Shown piece by piece: positions 10,074 to 19,700 of a DNA stretch of 64,000 nucleotides. The notes beneath the pieces are model-generated. The model was given only the letters and a program-made list of their open reading frames with translations. It was not told where the DNA came from and made no database searches. The stretch comes from Chitinophaga varians (lineage in GTDB: Bacteria; Bacteroidota; Bacteroidia; Chitinophagales; Chitinophagaceae), in assembly GCF_012641275.1 (NCBI RefSeq), contig NZ_JABAIA010000001.1:1240001-1304000 (forward strand). Direction: 5' to 3'. The translations under genes and the position numbers were made by a program. Within the stretch, counting starts at the first letter, position 1. Every line of letters begins with the position of its first letter.

Positions 10074-10760
10074 ATGAAGCAATTATTTATAGGACTGATC
10101 ATTACCATATCTATTACTGGTTGTAAAACAGCTGTAGTCGCTCAAAAAAAAGACAAAATGGACGCCACATTTGAAAAATTCGATTTTGAAAGCTGGGATA
10201 ACAATTATGCGAACTATAAAAAAGGCACCACCGAGTATTCTTATTTTATGAAGGATGGGGCAGAAATATACCCTGATATAACAGGAACGATCATTATTCC
10301 ACCTAAACCGGATTTTTACTCCATCTATAAATCATATTATAAAAACAACGGTCATATCAAAGAAAAAGGAAAATTGCTGGGCATAAAAAATAGTCTCATT
10401 AAAATCGGCACCTGGTACTACTTTGACAGCACCAGCACCAAACCCAGAGAAGTCAATGAAGACAAGAAATTTGGAAAATTCGACTACAACAAACTACTGA
10501 CTTTTCTAACCAACAAAGGAGATATTAACATACATACCGGTATGAACCGCGATAAGCTGGAGATTGAGTTTTACTCCACGGATTCCTCCCTGCAAAAACT
10601 GTGGAAGGTATACCTCCTGCAGGAAGTACATGACCTGGGTGACAAGATAGGAATGAAAGGCAGGCTGTATTTCATCGATGGGAATACCGGTGAAATGATC
10701 AAATCAGAGCAACTGAGTGCGTATAAAGGAGTCTACCCACAGGCGCTTTATATGCGGTAG
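10074..10760 (+). CDS. Lipoprotein, candidate immunity protein for the VgrG-protease
   Basis: A 228-residue protein with a lipoprotein signal: a charged start, a hydrophobic stretch, and lipobox SITGC with Cys17. The mature part is Lys/Asp/Tyr-rich and has no domain I recognise. It starts 5 bases after the stop of the VgrG-protease gene, so the pair is co-transcribed. A protease delivered to the periplasm or cell surface would need an inhibitor anchored there, which fits a lipoprotein; this is inference from position and targeting only. It could instead be an accessory factor for effector loading. Confidence 0.8.
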   Translation: MKQLFIGLIITISITGCKTAVVAQKKDKMDATFEKFDFESWDNNYANYKKGTTEYSYFMKDGAEIYPDITGTIIIPPKPDFYSIYKSYYKNNGHIKEKGKLLGIKNSLIKIGTWYYFDSTSTKPREVNEDKKFGKFDYNKLLTFLTNKGDINIHTGMNRDKLEIEFYSTDSSLQKLWKVYLLQEVHDLGDKIGMKGRLYFIDGNTGEMIKSEQLSAYKGVYPQALYMR

Positions 10761-10826
10761 TTAATTGTATATATTATCCTGGCAAGCGATTTCTGGCTTC
10801 TCATAACATTTACCGATCATTGTTAT

Positions 10827-10932
10827 TTAAAATCCGGTTCTCTGCAGTTCAAAATAATTATCCTTTACCACATTTCCGGCAGCATCCACCTGTAACAGGA
10901 TATGTCCCAACTACTGCCGGACGTAAATGAAA
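10827..10932 (-). other. Possible gene remnant in intergenic stretch 10761-10998
   Basis: In the otherwise empty stretch, one minus-strand frame reads as plausible protein (HILLQVDAAGNVVKDNYFE and a few more residues) up to a TAA at 10829-10827. Upstream the same frame is broken by a TAG. There is no start codon. It may be the degraded tail of a lost gene. I see nothing else in 10761-10998. Confidence 0.25.
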
Positions 10933-10998
10933 TCAAGGTGTATGTTCATTCGAAGCATGTATACTTTTCAGAAATAAAATAAATGCTCATGCCCGAGC

Positions 10999-11388
10999 TT
11001 ATTTCTCCACGCAATCTAAAATCCAAAACAAGCTATCAGGTAGTTCCCGTCCATGGGATGAAAAATCACCTGGACGCAACGACATGTCATTCTCTGAAGG
11101 ATCTTTTGAGTTATATATCACGGGCAACGACTTCCCGATGAACTCCTGGTAAGCCCCGGGACGTATCCCTATACCAGAAGCCTGATTAAAGTATCTTTTC
11201 CCATCAACATAAAACTCATAGTTAAAAGCCAATCTACCTTTATAATCTGTGCCGCGTTCAACAACAATGCCAGTTGTCCAGTAGCCATTTTCATAGAGCC
11301 TGTTAGCTCGCTGCTTCCCATTCCAGAAGCCAAAGGCAAGAAAAATCAGTACAAAAGCCATCATTACGGCTTTCTCATAACTCTGCAA
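10999..11388 (-). CDS. Small membrane-anchored protein, DUF3592-like
   Basis: A 129-residue protein with one N-terminal membrane segment (residues about 7-22) followed by a soluble domain. The pattern of a TTGIVV strand, a YNYEFYVDGKRY-type segment and a LPVIYNSKDPSEN segment resembles DUF3592-type extracytoplasmic domains. Role unknown. A broken small gene lies upstream on the same strand (11544-11740). The family call rests on pattern only. Confidence 0.65.
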   Translation of the reverse strand: MQSYEKAVMMAFVLIFLAFGFWNGKQRANRLYENGYWTTGIVVERGTDYKGRLAFNYEFYVDGKRYFNQASGIGIRPGAYQEFIGKSLPVIYNSKDPSENDMSLRPGDFSSHGRELPDSLFWILDCVEK

Positions 11389-11543
11389 CGATTCGATTTT
11401 CTTTAGTAGAATATCCAGTTTTTTTTCATTGCGAACTTATCTTTTACTTTGTTATTTCACCAGCCGCTCACCCGTGTTACTTACACTTCAGTTCATCAAA
11501 CAACATGGCCAACTGTCAACCCACTCGCTGTATTTAAATTGAA

Positions 11544-11740
11544 TTATCCAGTCATAATCCCGTAACTTTCAAATCCCATCAGGGAACCTGAACCGCCGTC
11601 TTCCAGCTGGATACTTCGCAGGCCGGACACACCACTATTCCAATGATAAAGACTATGGAAAGAGCGATGCCTCGGAGAAACCGTCAATAACAATGATATA
11701 ATGAGAACGATAATTACAAGTACGGGAAATACTTTTTCAT
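11544..11740 (-). pseudogene. Small single-pass membrane protein gene with a one-base frameshift
   Basis: The minus strand starts ATG at 11740 and hits a stop after eight codons. Adding one A to the five-A run at 11733-11737 gives a clean 65-residue protein that begins MKKVFPVLVI, has a membrane segment through about residue 21, and ends at TAA 11546-11544. The frame after the run is open for about 60 codons with protein-like composition. It is either a decayed gene or a homopolymer error in the assembly. It lies in the 486-base gap between the DUF3592-like gene and trmH, where I see no other gene. Confidence 0.5.
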
Positions 11741-11860
11741 GAAGCTACGTTTTCTCACTGGTTTCAGCTCAATCAAGGATATATACTCAGGAGATAATTC
11801 AATAGTTAACAACACACCCATTCACTACAAGTATCTACAAAATACCTCAATTCCCCCAAC

Positions 11861-11889
11861 AAAAAAGGAGGAGTTTATTCCCCCTCCTC
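11861..11889 (-). terminator. Terminator of trmH, overlapping its stop codon
   Basis: On the minus strand, stem GAGGAG (11889-11884) pairs with CTCCTC (11873-11868), followed by a T run (A6 on plus at 11861-11866). The stop codon at 11875-11877 sits in the loop. Confidence 0.6.
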
Positions 11890-12468
11890 TTTATACCCCC
11901 ACTGTTCCGCAAGAGCGTTATATTGTTCAGGGGGCAACCCCGGCTTATCATAATGACCGGCCAGCGTTTTCTGGCGCATGGCTTCATAGATACTGACAGC
12001 ACAGGCCACGGATATGTTCAGCGATTTGATAATGCCCATTTGCGGGATGATGAAATTTCCATCCGACAGGGACCTGATCTTTTCACTGACACCCATTTGT
12101 TCATTGCCGAATACCAGTGCAACAGAGCCGGTGAAGTCGATATCATACAGACTGATCGCATCTGTTGCCAGGTGCGTGGTATATATCCTGTCATATTTGG
12201 CGCGCAGCGCGGCCATACATTCCTCTACATTATCAAACTGATGGATGGTCAGCCACATAGCAGCACTACTGCTGCTTCTGTGCCCCCATTTCTTCTGGCG
12301 CGGGGCCATGGTACTGATAACATATACATCCTGTATGCCTACGGCATCGCAGGTACGTAATACGGCAGAAACGTTATGCGGGTCCTGCACATCTTCCAAT
12401 ACAACCGTTAAATTGGCCTGCCGCCTGTTCAGGGTGGTCAATAACCGCTCCTTCCTTTCTGGTGTCAT
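11875..12468 (-). CDS. trmH: TrmH-family tRNA/rRNA 2'-O-ribose methyltransferase
   Basis: SPOUT methyltransferase of 197 residues, probably methylating the 2'-O of G18 in tRNA using S-adenosylmethionine. The three SpoU motifs are present: motif 1 DPHNVSAVLRTCDAVG (near residue 29), motif 2 VFGNEQMGVS (near 118), and motif 3 IIPQMGIIKSLNISVACAVSIYEA (near 140). There is no long N-terminal extension, which favours TrmH over the RlmB type. The gene is divergent from the AsmA gene. A TATTTTTG element (plus 12494-12501) could be its -7 box. Substrate specificity is inferred from length and motifs. Confidence 0.88.
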   Translation of the reverse strand: MTPERKERLLTTLNRRQANLTVVLEDVQDPHNVSAVLRTCDAVGIQDVYVISTMAPRQKKWGHRSSSSAAMWLTIHQFDNVEECMAALRAKYDRIYTTHLATDAISLYDIDFTGSVALVFGNEQMGVSEKIRSLSDGNFIIPQMGIIKSLNISVACAVSIYEAMRQKTLAGHYDKPGLPPEQYNALAEQWGYKEEGE

Positions 12469-12542
12469 ACGTCTGATATTTTCGCGAATACCGCAAAAAT
12501 AGTAAAAATGACAGGAAGCTGCCAGGTTACCTCTCGGCAGAC

Positions 12543-12573
12543 TTTGATCCTTTCCCGGAAAAAACTACCTTCA
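12543..12573 (+). promoter_or_regulatory. Candidate promoter of the AsmA-family gene
   Basis: TTTG at 12543-12546, 19-base spacer, then TACCTTCA at 12566-12573, a near match to TAnnTTTG. The expected start is about 20 bases before the ATG at 12600. Confidence 0.4.
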
Positions 12574-12599
12574 CATTCATAAAAATCAAAAGATAACCT

Positions 12600-15305
12600 A
12601 TGCTCAAAAAAATCCTGAAGATTGTAGCGGTTACACTGGTAGTACTCATTTTGGCAGCCATCGCCATTCCTTATTTCTTTAAGGACAAGATCATGGCCAA
12701 AGTGAAAACAGAACTCAATAAACACCTGACAGCTAAAGTAGACTTTAAAGACGTGGATATCAGCCTTTTCCGGCATTTTCCACGGCTGGCGGTAGGACTG
12801 GACGAGCTCCAGGTGACCGGTACCGGCGAGTTTGACGGAGACACCCTGCTGGCTGTAAAACAAATAGATGTAGCCCTCGATCTGATGAGTGTCATCAAAG
12901 GCGGCAAAATGGATATCTATAACGTGGCGCTGATCAACCCACGCATATACGCTGTGGTACATAAAAACGGCGCGGCCAACTGGAACATCACCAAACCGGA
13001 TACTGCCCAGGCCAAGCCGGCAGATACCAGCAAAACCACTTTCGCCCTGAGCCTCCAGCAATATAAAATTGAAGATGCGCTGATCAACTATGACGACCAG
13101 CAAGGCAATATGCAACTGATCATCGATGGACTTACCCATCAGGGTAAAGGAGACTTCACCCAGGATAAGTTCACCCTCTCTACCAGCACCAAAGCAGACG
13201 GCATCACTTTCCGCTATGGCCCTATCCCTTACCTCTCCAGTGTAAAAACCAAACTGGACGCTGATATTCAGATAGATAATACTACGAGCACGTATACACT
13301 AAAAGAAGGCAAAGCAGCGCTCAACAACCTGGAAGTGGCCCTGCAGGGTTTCTTTAAACTGGTCAACGATTCCACCTACGGCATGGACCTGAGCTTTAAA
13401 GCTCCTTCCACCGACTTCAAAGACCTGCTCTCCCTCGTCCCGGCCATCTACAAAGCTGATTTCGATAAGATCAAAACCAGTGGCAACGCTGCCTTCGGCG
13501 GTTATGTAAAAGGTAACTACTCCTCCACACAGATGCCGGCCTTCGGACTGGACCTCAACGTAAAAAATGGTTTCTTCCAATATCCTGATCTGCCCAAACC
13601 GGTGAAAAATATCCAGATCGCGATGAAAGTCAGCAATCCCGATGGTGTGCCTGATCATACTATAGTAGACATGCCGACTGCCCATCTCGAAATGGACAAT
13701 ACACCACTGGACCTGCGCCTGCTGGTGAAAACACCGGTATCCGATATGTACCTGGACGGCGCCGCCAAAGGCAAAATAGACCTGTCCAAAATCACCCAGT
13801 TCGTGAAACTGGGCGCCGGCACCAGCCTGAACGGCCTCCTCGATGCCGACATCTCCGCCAAAGGCAATATGAGCGCCATCGAAAAACAACAGTACGACCG
13901 CTTCTATGCCGCCGGCACACTGCAACTCAGCAATATGTTGTATAAAAGCCCGGATTACCCCGATGGCGTCAACGTAAAAAATCTCTTTCTCCAGTTCAAT
14001 CCCAAAAACGTGACCGTGAAAGAACTGAGCGGTCAATACCTGGGCACCAACTTCGATGCCAACGGTGAAGTAAATAACCTGCTCGCCTATACGTTTAAAA
14101 ACGCTCCCCTCGACGGTAAACTTAACTTCAAAGCCGATCAGGTGAATGTGAATAAATTCATGGGCACCACGGCCACTACTACAGCCGGCACCGACAAAGC
14201 CCCTGCTAAAGTGGATTCCGCTGCCATGATGCCGTTCGCTGTGCCTGCCAATCTGAACATCAGCCTGCAAACCGCTGTGGGCAAAGTGCTGTATGATAAA
14301 GCAGAACTGAACAACGTGACAGGCACCCTGCTGCTGAAAGATGAAACCCTCACCATGCAACAGCTGAAAGCCAACGCGCTGCAAGGCACCATGGAAATCA
14401 ACGGCAGCTACAGCACCAAAAACAGCAAGACCAACCCCGACGTTAACGTCGCCTACGATGTGCAGAACCTCGACGTGCAACAGACTTTCAACACTTTCAA
14501 TACAGTACAGAAACTGATGCCCATCGGCAAATTCCTCTCCGGCAAAATCACGTCACAGCTGAAAATGCACGGCAAACTCGGCAAAGACATGAGCCCTGTG
14601 CTCAATACCCTCACCGGCGATGGTAACCTGCTGCTGATACAAGGTTTCCTGAAACAATTTGCACCGGTGGACCAACTGGCCAGCACACTCAATATCTCCC
14701 AGCTGAAAGACATCTCCCTGAGAGATATCAAAAACTATTTTGCCTTTGAAAACGGTCGCGTAAAAGTGAATCCGTTCAAAGTAGCGGTCAACGGCATTAC
14801 CATGAACATCGCCGGTTCACACGGCTTCGACCAGTCGCTCGACTACACCCTGCAACTGGCGCTGCCCCGCAGCCTCATGGGCGCTGCCGGCAACAGCCTG
14901 GTGAACAACCTCGTGTCACAGGCACAGAACAAAGGCATCCCCGTTAACCTGGGCGACAGCGTTCACCTGCAGGTGCTTATGGCTGGCAACATCATGAAAC
15001 CATCCCTGAAAACAGACCTGAAAGAAAGCGCCAACAACCTGAAAAACCAGGCCGCTGAACTGGTGAAAAATAAAATAGATACTGTGAAAAACGTGGTGCG
15101 TGATTCTGTGAACCAGATTAAAAACAATGCGGTCAATGCATTAAAAGATGAACTTAAAAACCAGTTAAGCGGTAAAAAAGACTCTGCGCACACAGGTGGC
15201 AAACCCCTGGAAAACGTAGGCAAACAAGCCGGAGAGTCCGTAAAAAACACGCTCAACGGCCTGTTCGGCAAGAAAAAACCGGCAGCTGATTCTACCAAAC
15301 AATAA
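12600..15305 (+). CDS. AsmA-family inner-membrane/periplasmic protein
   Basis: A 901-residue protein with an N-terminal membrane anchor (residues about 5-27) and a long periplasmic part. The start after the anchor (AKVDFKDVDISLFRHFPRLAV) is typical of AsmA/YhjG-like proteins, as is the late segment SQLKMHGKLGKDMSPVLNTLTGDGNL near residue 665, which matches the AsmA C-terminal domain. The repeated beta-strand rhythm fits the bridge-like lipid-transfer architecture known for AsmA-like proteins. The last 90 residues are Lys/Asn/Asp-rich with amphipathic helices. Its role in envelope lipid homeostasis is inferred. The frameshifted gene follows 6 bases later and may share the transcript. Confidence 0.88.
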   Translation: MLKKILKIVAVTLVVLILAAIAIPYFFKDKIMAKVKTELNKHLTAKVDFKDVDISLFRHFPRLAVGLDELQVTGTGEFDGDTLLAVKQIDVALDLMSVIKGGKMDIYNVALINPRIYAVVHKNGAANWNITKPDTAQAKPADTSKTTFALSLQQYKIEDALINYDDQQGNMQLIIDGLTHQGKGDFTQDKFTLSTSTKADGITFRYGPIPYLSSVKTKLDADIQIDNTTSTYTLKEGKAALNNLEVALQGFFKLVNDSTYGMDLSFKAPSTDFKDLLSLVPAIYKADFDKIKTSGNAAFGGYVKGNYSSTQMPAFGLDLNVKNGFFQYPDLPKPVKNIQIAMKVSNPDGVPDHTIVDMPTAHLEMDNTPLDLRLLVKTPVSDMYLDGAAKGKIDLSKITQFVKLGAGTSLNGLLDADISAKGNMSAIEKQQYDRFYAAGTLQLSNMLYKSPDYPDGVNVKNLFLQFNPKNVTVKELSGQYLGTNFDANGEVNNLLAYTFKNAPLDGKLNFKADQVNVNKFMGTTATTTAGTDKAPAKVDSAAMMPFAVPANLNISLQTAVGKVLYDKAELNNVTGTLLLKDETLTMQQLKANALQGTMEINGSYSTKNSKTNPDVNVAYDVQNLDVQQTFNTFNTVQKLMPIGKFLSGKITSQLKMHGKLGKDMSPVLNTLTGDGNLLLIQGFLKQFAPVDQLASTLNISQLKDISLRDIKNYFAFENGRVKVNPFKVAVNGITMNIAGSHGFDQSLDYTLQLALPRSLMGAAGNSLVNNLVSQAQNKGIPVNLGDSVHLQVLMAGNIMKPSLKTDLKESANNLKNQAAELVKNKIDTVKNVVRDSVNQIKNNAVNALKDELKNQLSGKKDSAHTGGKPLENVGKQAGESVKNTLNGLFGKKKPAADSTKQ

Positions 15306-15311
15306 TATACC

Positions 15312-16224
15312 ATGAAAAAACTCATCCTGTTTTATCCCGTCCTGTTATTGGCCATGGAAAGCAAAGCCCAGATAGCTTCCAGTGTGTCCGTTCAGGATAC
15401 CCGCAATGTCAATGAAGTGCCTATCCAGTTCGACAAGACTGTACGCTTTGATTTTAAAGCCAGAGAAACAGTGAGCGTACCCGGTTCCGGTACGTTCTCC
15501 GGTATGATGACCTTTGGATGCCTCCGGCGATAAGTCGCATCAGCTGAACTTCAACAACGGCGGTCTTTACTACCGACAGGGCGCAATAGGCGCCAACTGG
15601 GAAACCTGGCGCAAAATAATCATGGAGGATGTGGACGGCCGCGTACGTACAGACAGAGAAGTCTCTATTACCAAAGGCGGCGGATCTCTTTTCCTGAATG
15701 CCGGCTCACTGGACCATGCCTATATGGCCTTTTATGCCAGCAGCCAAAATCCGGGCCTGCGTAGCGGCTGGTTTGGCTATGGCGCCGCAGGCAATCCTCA
15801 TATCACACTCGCCAATGAAAGAGCGGGCGGAGCTATTCTGCTGGCTACAAACGGCGGTAATGTCGGCATCGATGCAACTGCCACCGAAAAGCTGACTGTA
15901 GGCGGCGGTATCAAAGCCAAAAGGGTGAAGGTAACCATCAGTGACTGGCCCGATTACGTATTCAGTCCTGCTTATACACTACCTTCCTTGCAGACAATAG
16001 AACAATACATCGCCCGGCACCAGCACCTGCCGGACATTCCATCCGCCAAAGAAGTGGAAGCTGACGGGCTGGACGTAGGAGAGATGAACAAAAAGCTGTT
16101 ACAGAAAGTAGAAGAGCTAACCCTGCACCTGATTGAACAGCAAAAAACGATTCAATCCCAACAGGCTGCCATAGGGCAATTGAGCACAGAACTACAATCA
16201 ATCAAACAACAACTGAAACATTAA
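15312..16224 (+). pseudogene. Secreted tail-fibre-like protein, frameshifted near codon 67
   Basis: Two overlapping frames make one protein. Frame one (15312-15533) has a signal peptide ending SKAQ and a beta-rich start, then terminates soon after GTFSGMMT. Frame two is open from about 15514 to 16224. Removing one T from the TTT at 15511-15513 joins them as GMMT-LDASGDKSHQLNF. The C-terminus is a motif common in Bacteroidota surface proteins: YVFSPAYTLPSLQTIEQYI, then HLPDIPSAKEVE, then a coiled coil over the last 45 residues. It resembles a phage-fibre or chaperone-type trimerising tail. No slippery heptamer of the usual kind is evident, so I favour mutation or sequence error over programmed shifting. 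Confidence 0.7.
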
Positions 16225-16232
16225 TTAACCGA

Positions 16233-16265
16233 AAAAAAGCTTCTGACACGCGCAGGAGCTTTTTT
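16233..16265 (+). terminator. Rho-independent terminator
   Basis: Stem AAAAAAGCTTCTG (16233-16245) pairs with CAGGAGCTTTTTT (16253-16265) with one G-T pair and a short loop. It closes the AsmA/fibre transcription unit. Confidence 0.85.
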
Positions 16266-16319
16266 CTTTTTACCCCAACTGTATTTTTTCGTAACTTATA
16301 GTAACCAAACCCCTCTCCC

Positions 16320-16706
16320 ATGTTCATGAAATTCGTGCATTCTACCTACTGTAATGCAGCTATTTTCGCTGGGATAATCTTCGTCTTTATGGGGTATTTT
16401 ATCCGGCGTTACCCACCTAAAAGCAGTAGATCGTGGTACGGCTACCGTAGTGCCCTTGCCACCCGCAGCCCTGAAATGTGGCAGGCTGCTAATCAGCATG
16501 CCGCCTATATTTCCAGGCGTATCGGTATCATACTGATCCCCACCGGCATCGCCTGCGCCCTCTTCTTCGACAGCCAGACAGACTGGTTCTGGTACATCAC
16601 CGTAGGGGCGGTAGTAACAGGCGCTATGTACATGGTAGGTTATACAGAATGGCGGCTCCAGCAAATAGAACCCGAATCCCCGGGAGAAATCAATGACAAT
16701 TTATAG
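16320..16706 (+). CDS. SdpI-family membrane protein
   Basis: A 128-residue protein with about three membrane segments (residues 12-28, 67-84, 88-106). The core SSRSWYGYRSALATRSPEMWQAAN matches the SdpI/YhfL domain, whose usual form is a WYGYRTP...S.E.W..AN motif. In Bacillus, SdpI confers immunity to the SdpC toxin, but most family members have no known role. The gene stands alone between two terminators. The start could also be the second Met two codons later. Confidence 0.8.
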   Translation: MFMKFVHSTYCNAAIFAGIIFVFMGYFIRRYPPKSSRSWYGYRSALATRSPEMWQAANQHAAYISRRIGIILIPTGIACALFFDSQTDWFWYITVGAVVTGAMYMVGYTEWRLQQIEPESPGEINDNL

Positions 16707-16716
16707 CGGTCACCAA

Positions 16717-16754
16717 TAAAAAAAGCCCCCATTGACTTTATGTCAATGGGGGCT
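16717..16754 (-). terminator. Terminator of the RND efflux operon
   Basis: Perfect 13-base stem, 16724-16736 with 16742-16754, loop TTTAT. The A run at 16717-16724 is the T tract for minus-strand transcription. Confidence 0.9.
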
Positions 16755-16783
16755 GCTAATATGTACTGTTTTACTTGTTATCG

Positions 16784-19700
16784 TTACAGTTTACCCTGTA
16801 TGTCATGTTCAGGCACTGCCTGATAGTTCTCTTTCATTTTCTGTAGTTTCTCTTTACCATATGCCAGTCGGGTGATGACTACATACAGCACCGGTACAAT
16901 GAAAATGGCCAGGAAGGTAGCGGTAAACATACCCCCCAGTACCGTCCAGCCCATGGTTTTACGGGCTTCGGCGCCGGCGCCGGAAGATAATACCAGCGGC
17001 ATGATACCCAGCAGGAACGCCAGCGATGTCATGATGATCGGACGCAGACGCAGCTTGGCGGCTTCCACGGCGGCAGTCACCAGGTCCATGCCTCTGTCCA
17101 CACGCTCCTTGGCAAACTCTACGATCAGGATGGCGTTTTTGGCCGACAGACCGATGAGCGTGATCAAACCAATCTGTGCATATACGTTGTTGCTCAGTTT
17201 AGGCAGGAACGTGAGTACCGTGATCGCGCCAAAGGCGCCGATAGGCACTGCCAGCAGTACAGAGAACGGTACTGACCAGCTTTCATACAGCGCTGCCAGG
17301 AACAGGAACACGAAGATGATGGATAACGCGAAGATATATACGGTTTTGGAGCCGGATAATATCTCCTCACGGCTCAGACCGGAGAACTCATACCCATATC
17401 CTTCCGGCAATACCTGCGCAGCCACTTCTTTCAGGGCATTGATAGCGTCGCCGCTACTGTAGCCGGGAGCAGGGTTACCGTTGATTTCCGCGGAGCGGAA
17501 CAAGTTATAGTGGGAGATCACCGGCGCATTCTCAATCACTTTGTAAGATGTGAGCGCGCTCAACGGCACCATGGTACCGGAACTGTTACGCACATAAAAC
17601 TGGCCCAGGTTCTTAATATCTCCACGGTAAGAAGAGTCCGCCTGTGTTACCACGCGGAAGTTACGGCCATATACGGTGAAGTCGTTGATATAGGCACTAC
17701 CCATATACGTCTGTAAAGCGGTGGCAATGTCAGAGATCTTCACACCCATTTTCTTCGCTTTTTCACGATCGATGTCCAGCTGGTAACCAGGGGTACGTGC
17801 GGTGAAGAAAGAGAACGCACGTGCTATTTCCGGCCGTTTGTTGACAGCGGCAATGAACTGCTGCAACACACCTTCAAAAGCCTTGATATCACCGCTTCCA
17901 CGTTGTTGCAATACAAAGGAGAAACCGGCAGTCTGCCCCAGACCGGGGATGGCCGGCGGCGGGATCACCACCACATTGGCTTCTTTGTATTTGCTGAGTT
18001 TTTTCTGCACGGCAGCCACCATTCCGAAGATCTGGAGGGAGTCCGGTTTACGTTCGCTCCAGGGTTTCAGGGAACAGAAGATAGTGGCACTGTTGGACTT
18101 CGTGGAGAAGTTCACCGCATTCAGACCTCCGAGTGCCGCATAGTGATTGATGCCCGGCGTTTCGTCGAGGTCTTTCATCATCTGGCTCATCACCGCCACG
18201 GTACGTTCTGTGGAAGATGATTCCGGCAGGTCGAAGGTGATGATCAGACGGCCTTCATCTTCTGTGGGGATAAAGCCGGACGGTTTGGCTTTGAACAACA
18301 TCACCGTACCTACGAAGATGCAAAGCAGCAGGATAATGCCGAAACGGGCATAACGGATGCTCTTTTTCACACCTATGGAGTAACGGGAAGTAGTATGACC
18401 AAACCAGCGGTTGAATTTATAGAAGAACTTGTTAAGGCCTTTGGAATCTTTATCGAGATGCATAGGCTTCAGCAGCAGCATACACAACGCCGGCGTGAGT
18501 GACAACGCCACGAAAGCGGAGATCAGTACGGAGATGGCGATGGTGATAGCAAACTGCTGGTACAGGCGTCCTACGATGCCCGGGATAAATCCTACTGGCA
18601 CAAATACTGCCGCCAGGATCAGCGCAATGGCAATCACCGGACCGGATATCTCTTTCATAGCCTGTATGGTGGCGTCTTTCGGCGACATCTTCTCGTGGTC
18701 TATGTTATGCTGCACCGCTTCCACCACCACGATGGCGTCATCCACCACAATACCGATGGCCAGTACGAAACCGAATAACGTCAGGGTATTGATGGTAAAG
18801 CCCAGCGGGATGAAGAAGATAAATGTGGCGATGATAGACACCGGGATGGCCAGGATCGGGATGATGGTGGCCCTCCAGCTCTGCAGGAACAGGAATACCA
18901 CGATCACCACCAGTATCAGCGCTTCTACCAGTGTATGCAACACTTCTTCGATGGACACTTTCACCACAGACACTGACTCGAACGGCACTACGTAATCCAC
19001 ATCATTAGGGAACTGTTTCTTCAGTTGCTCCATTGCTTCGGTCACGTTAGCGGCCGTTTCCAGCGCATTGCTGCCCGGGGCCTGGTATACCAGGAGGTAG
19101 GCGGCACGTTTGCCATCCACGAAGTTGTTACCGGAGTAATTGAACTTGCCCAGCTGAATGCGGGCCACATCTTTCAGATATACCAGGGAACCATCGTTCG
19201 GGCGGGTTTTGACAATGATATTGCCAAATTCCTCCGGCGTAGTCAGACGCCCTTTGGTGAAGATATTGTATTCAAAAGTCTGACCTGTCTGTTGCGGTGG
19301 CGCACCTACGGAGCCGGCAGTGATCTGCGCGTTCTGTTCCGCCAGCGCCGCGCGGATGTCTTCGGCGGTAACGCCCATCTGTGCCAGCTTGTCGGGCTTC
19401 AGCCAGATACGCATACTGAAGTCGTCGGCACGGGTGAAGATATCGCCCACCCCTTTCGCACGCAGCAACGCATCTTTTACGTACACGTTGGTGTAGTTGT
19501 CGAGGAAGGTGATATCGTGTGTGCCTTTGGGTGAGTACAAGGCCACCAGCATCAGGATGCTGGGATTACGCTTTCTAACGGTGAGGCCTAAACGCTGTAC
19601 TTCCTGTGGCAGGGTGGGCTGTGCAATGCCTACACGGTTTTGCACGTCCAGTGCGGCAATATTGATATCGGTACCTACTTCAAAGTTGACCGTCATGCTC

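Noticed and set aside
11739..11996. 85-codon frame on plus overlapping the end of trmH
   Set aside because: It crosses the trmH terminator and coding end in antisense and has no recognisable features.
13299..14480. 393-codon open frame on minus inside the AsmA-family gene
   Set aside because: Shadow of the AsmA coding frame; His/Phe/Val-rich composition and no start context.
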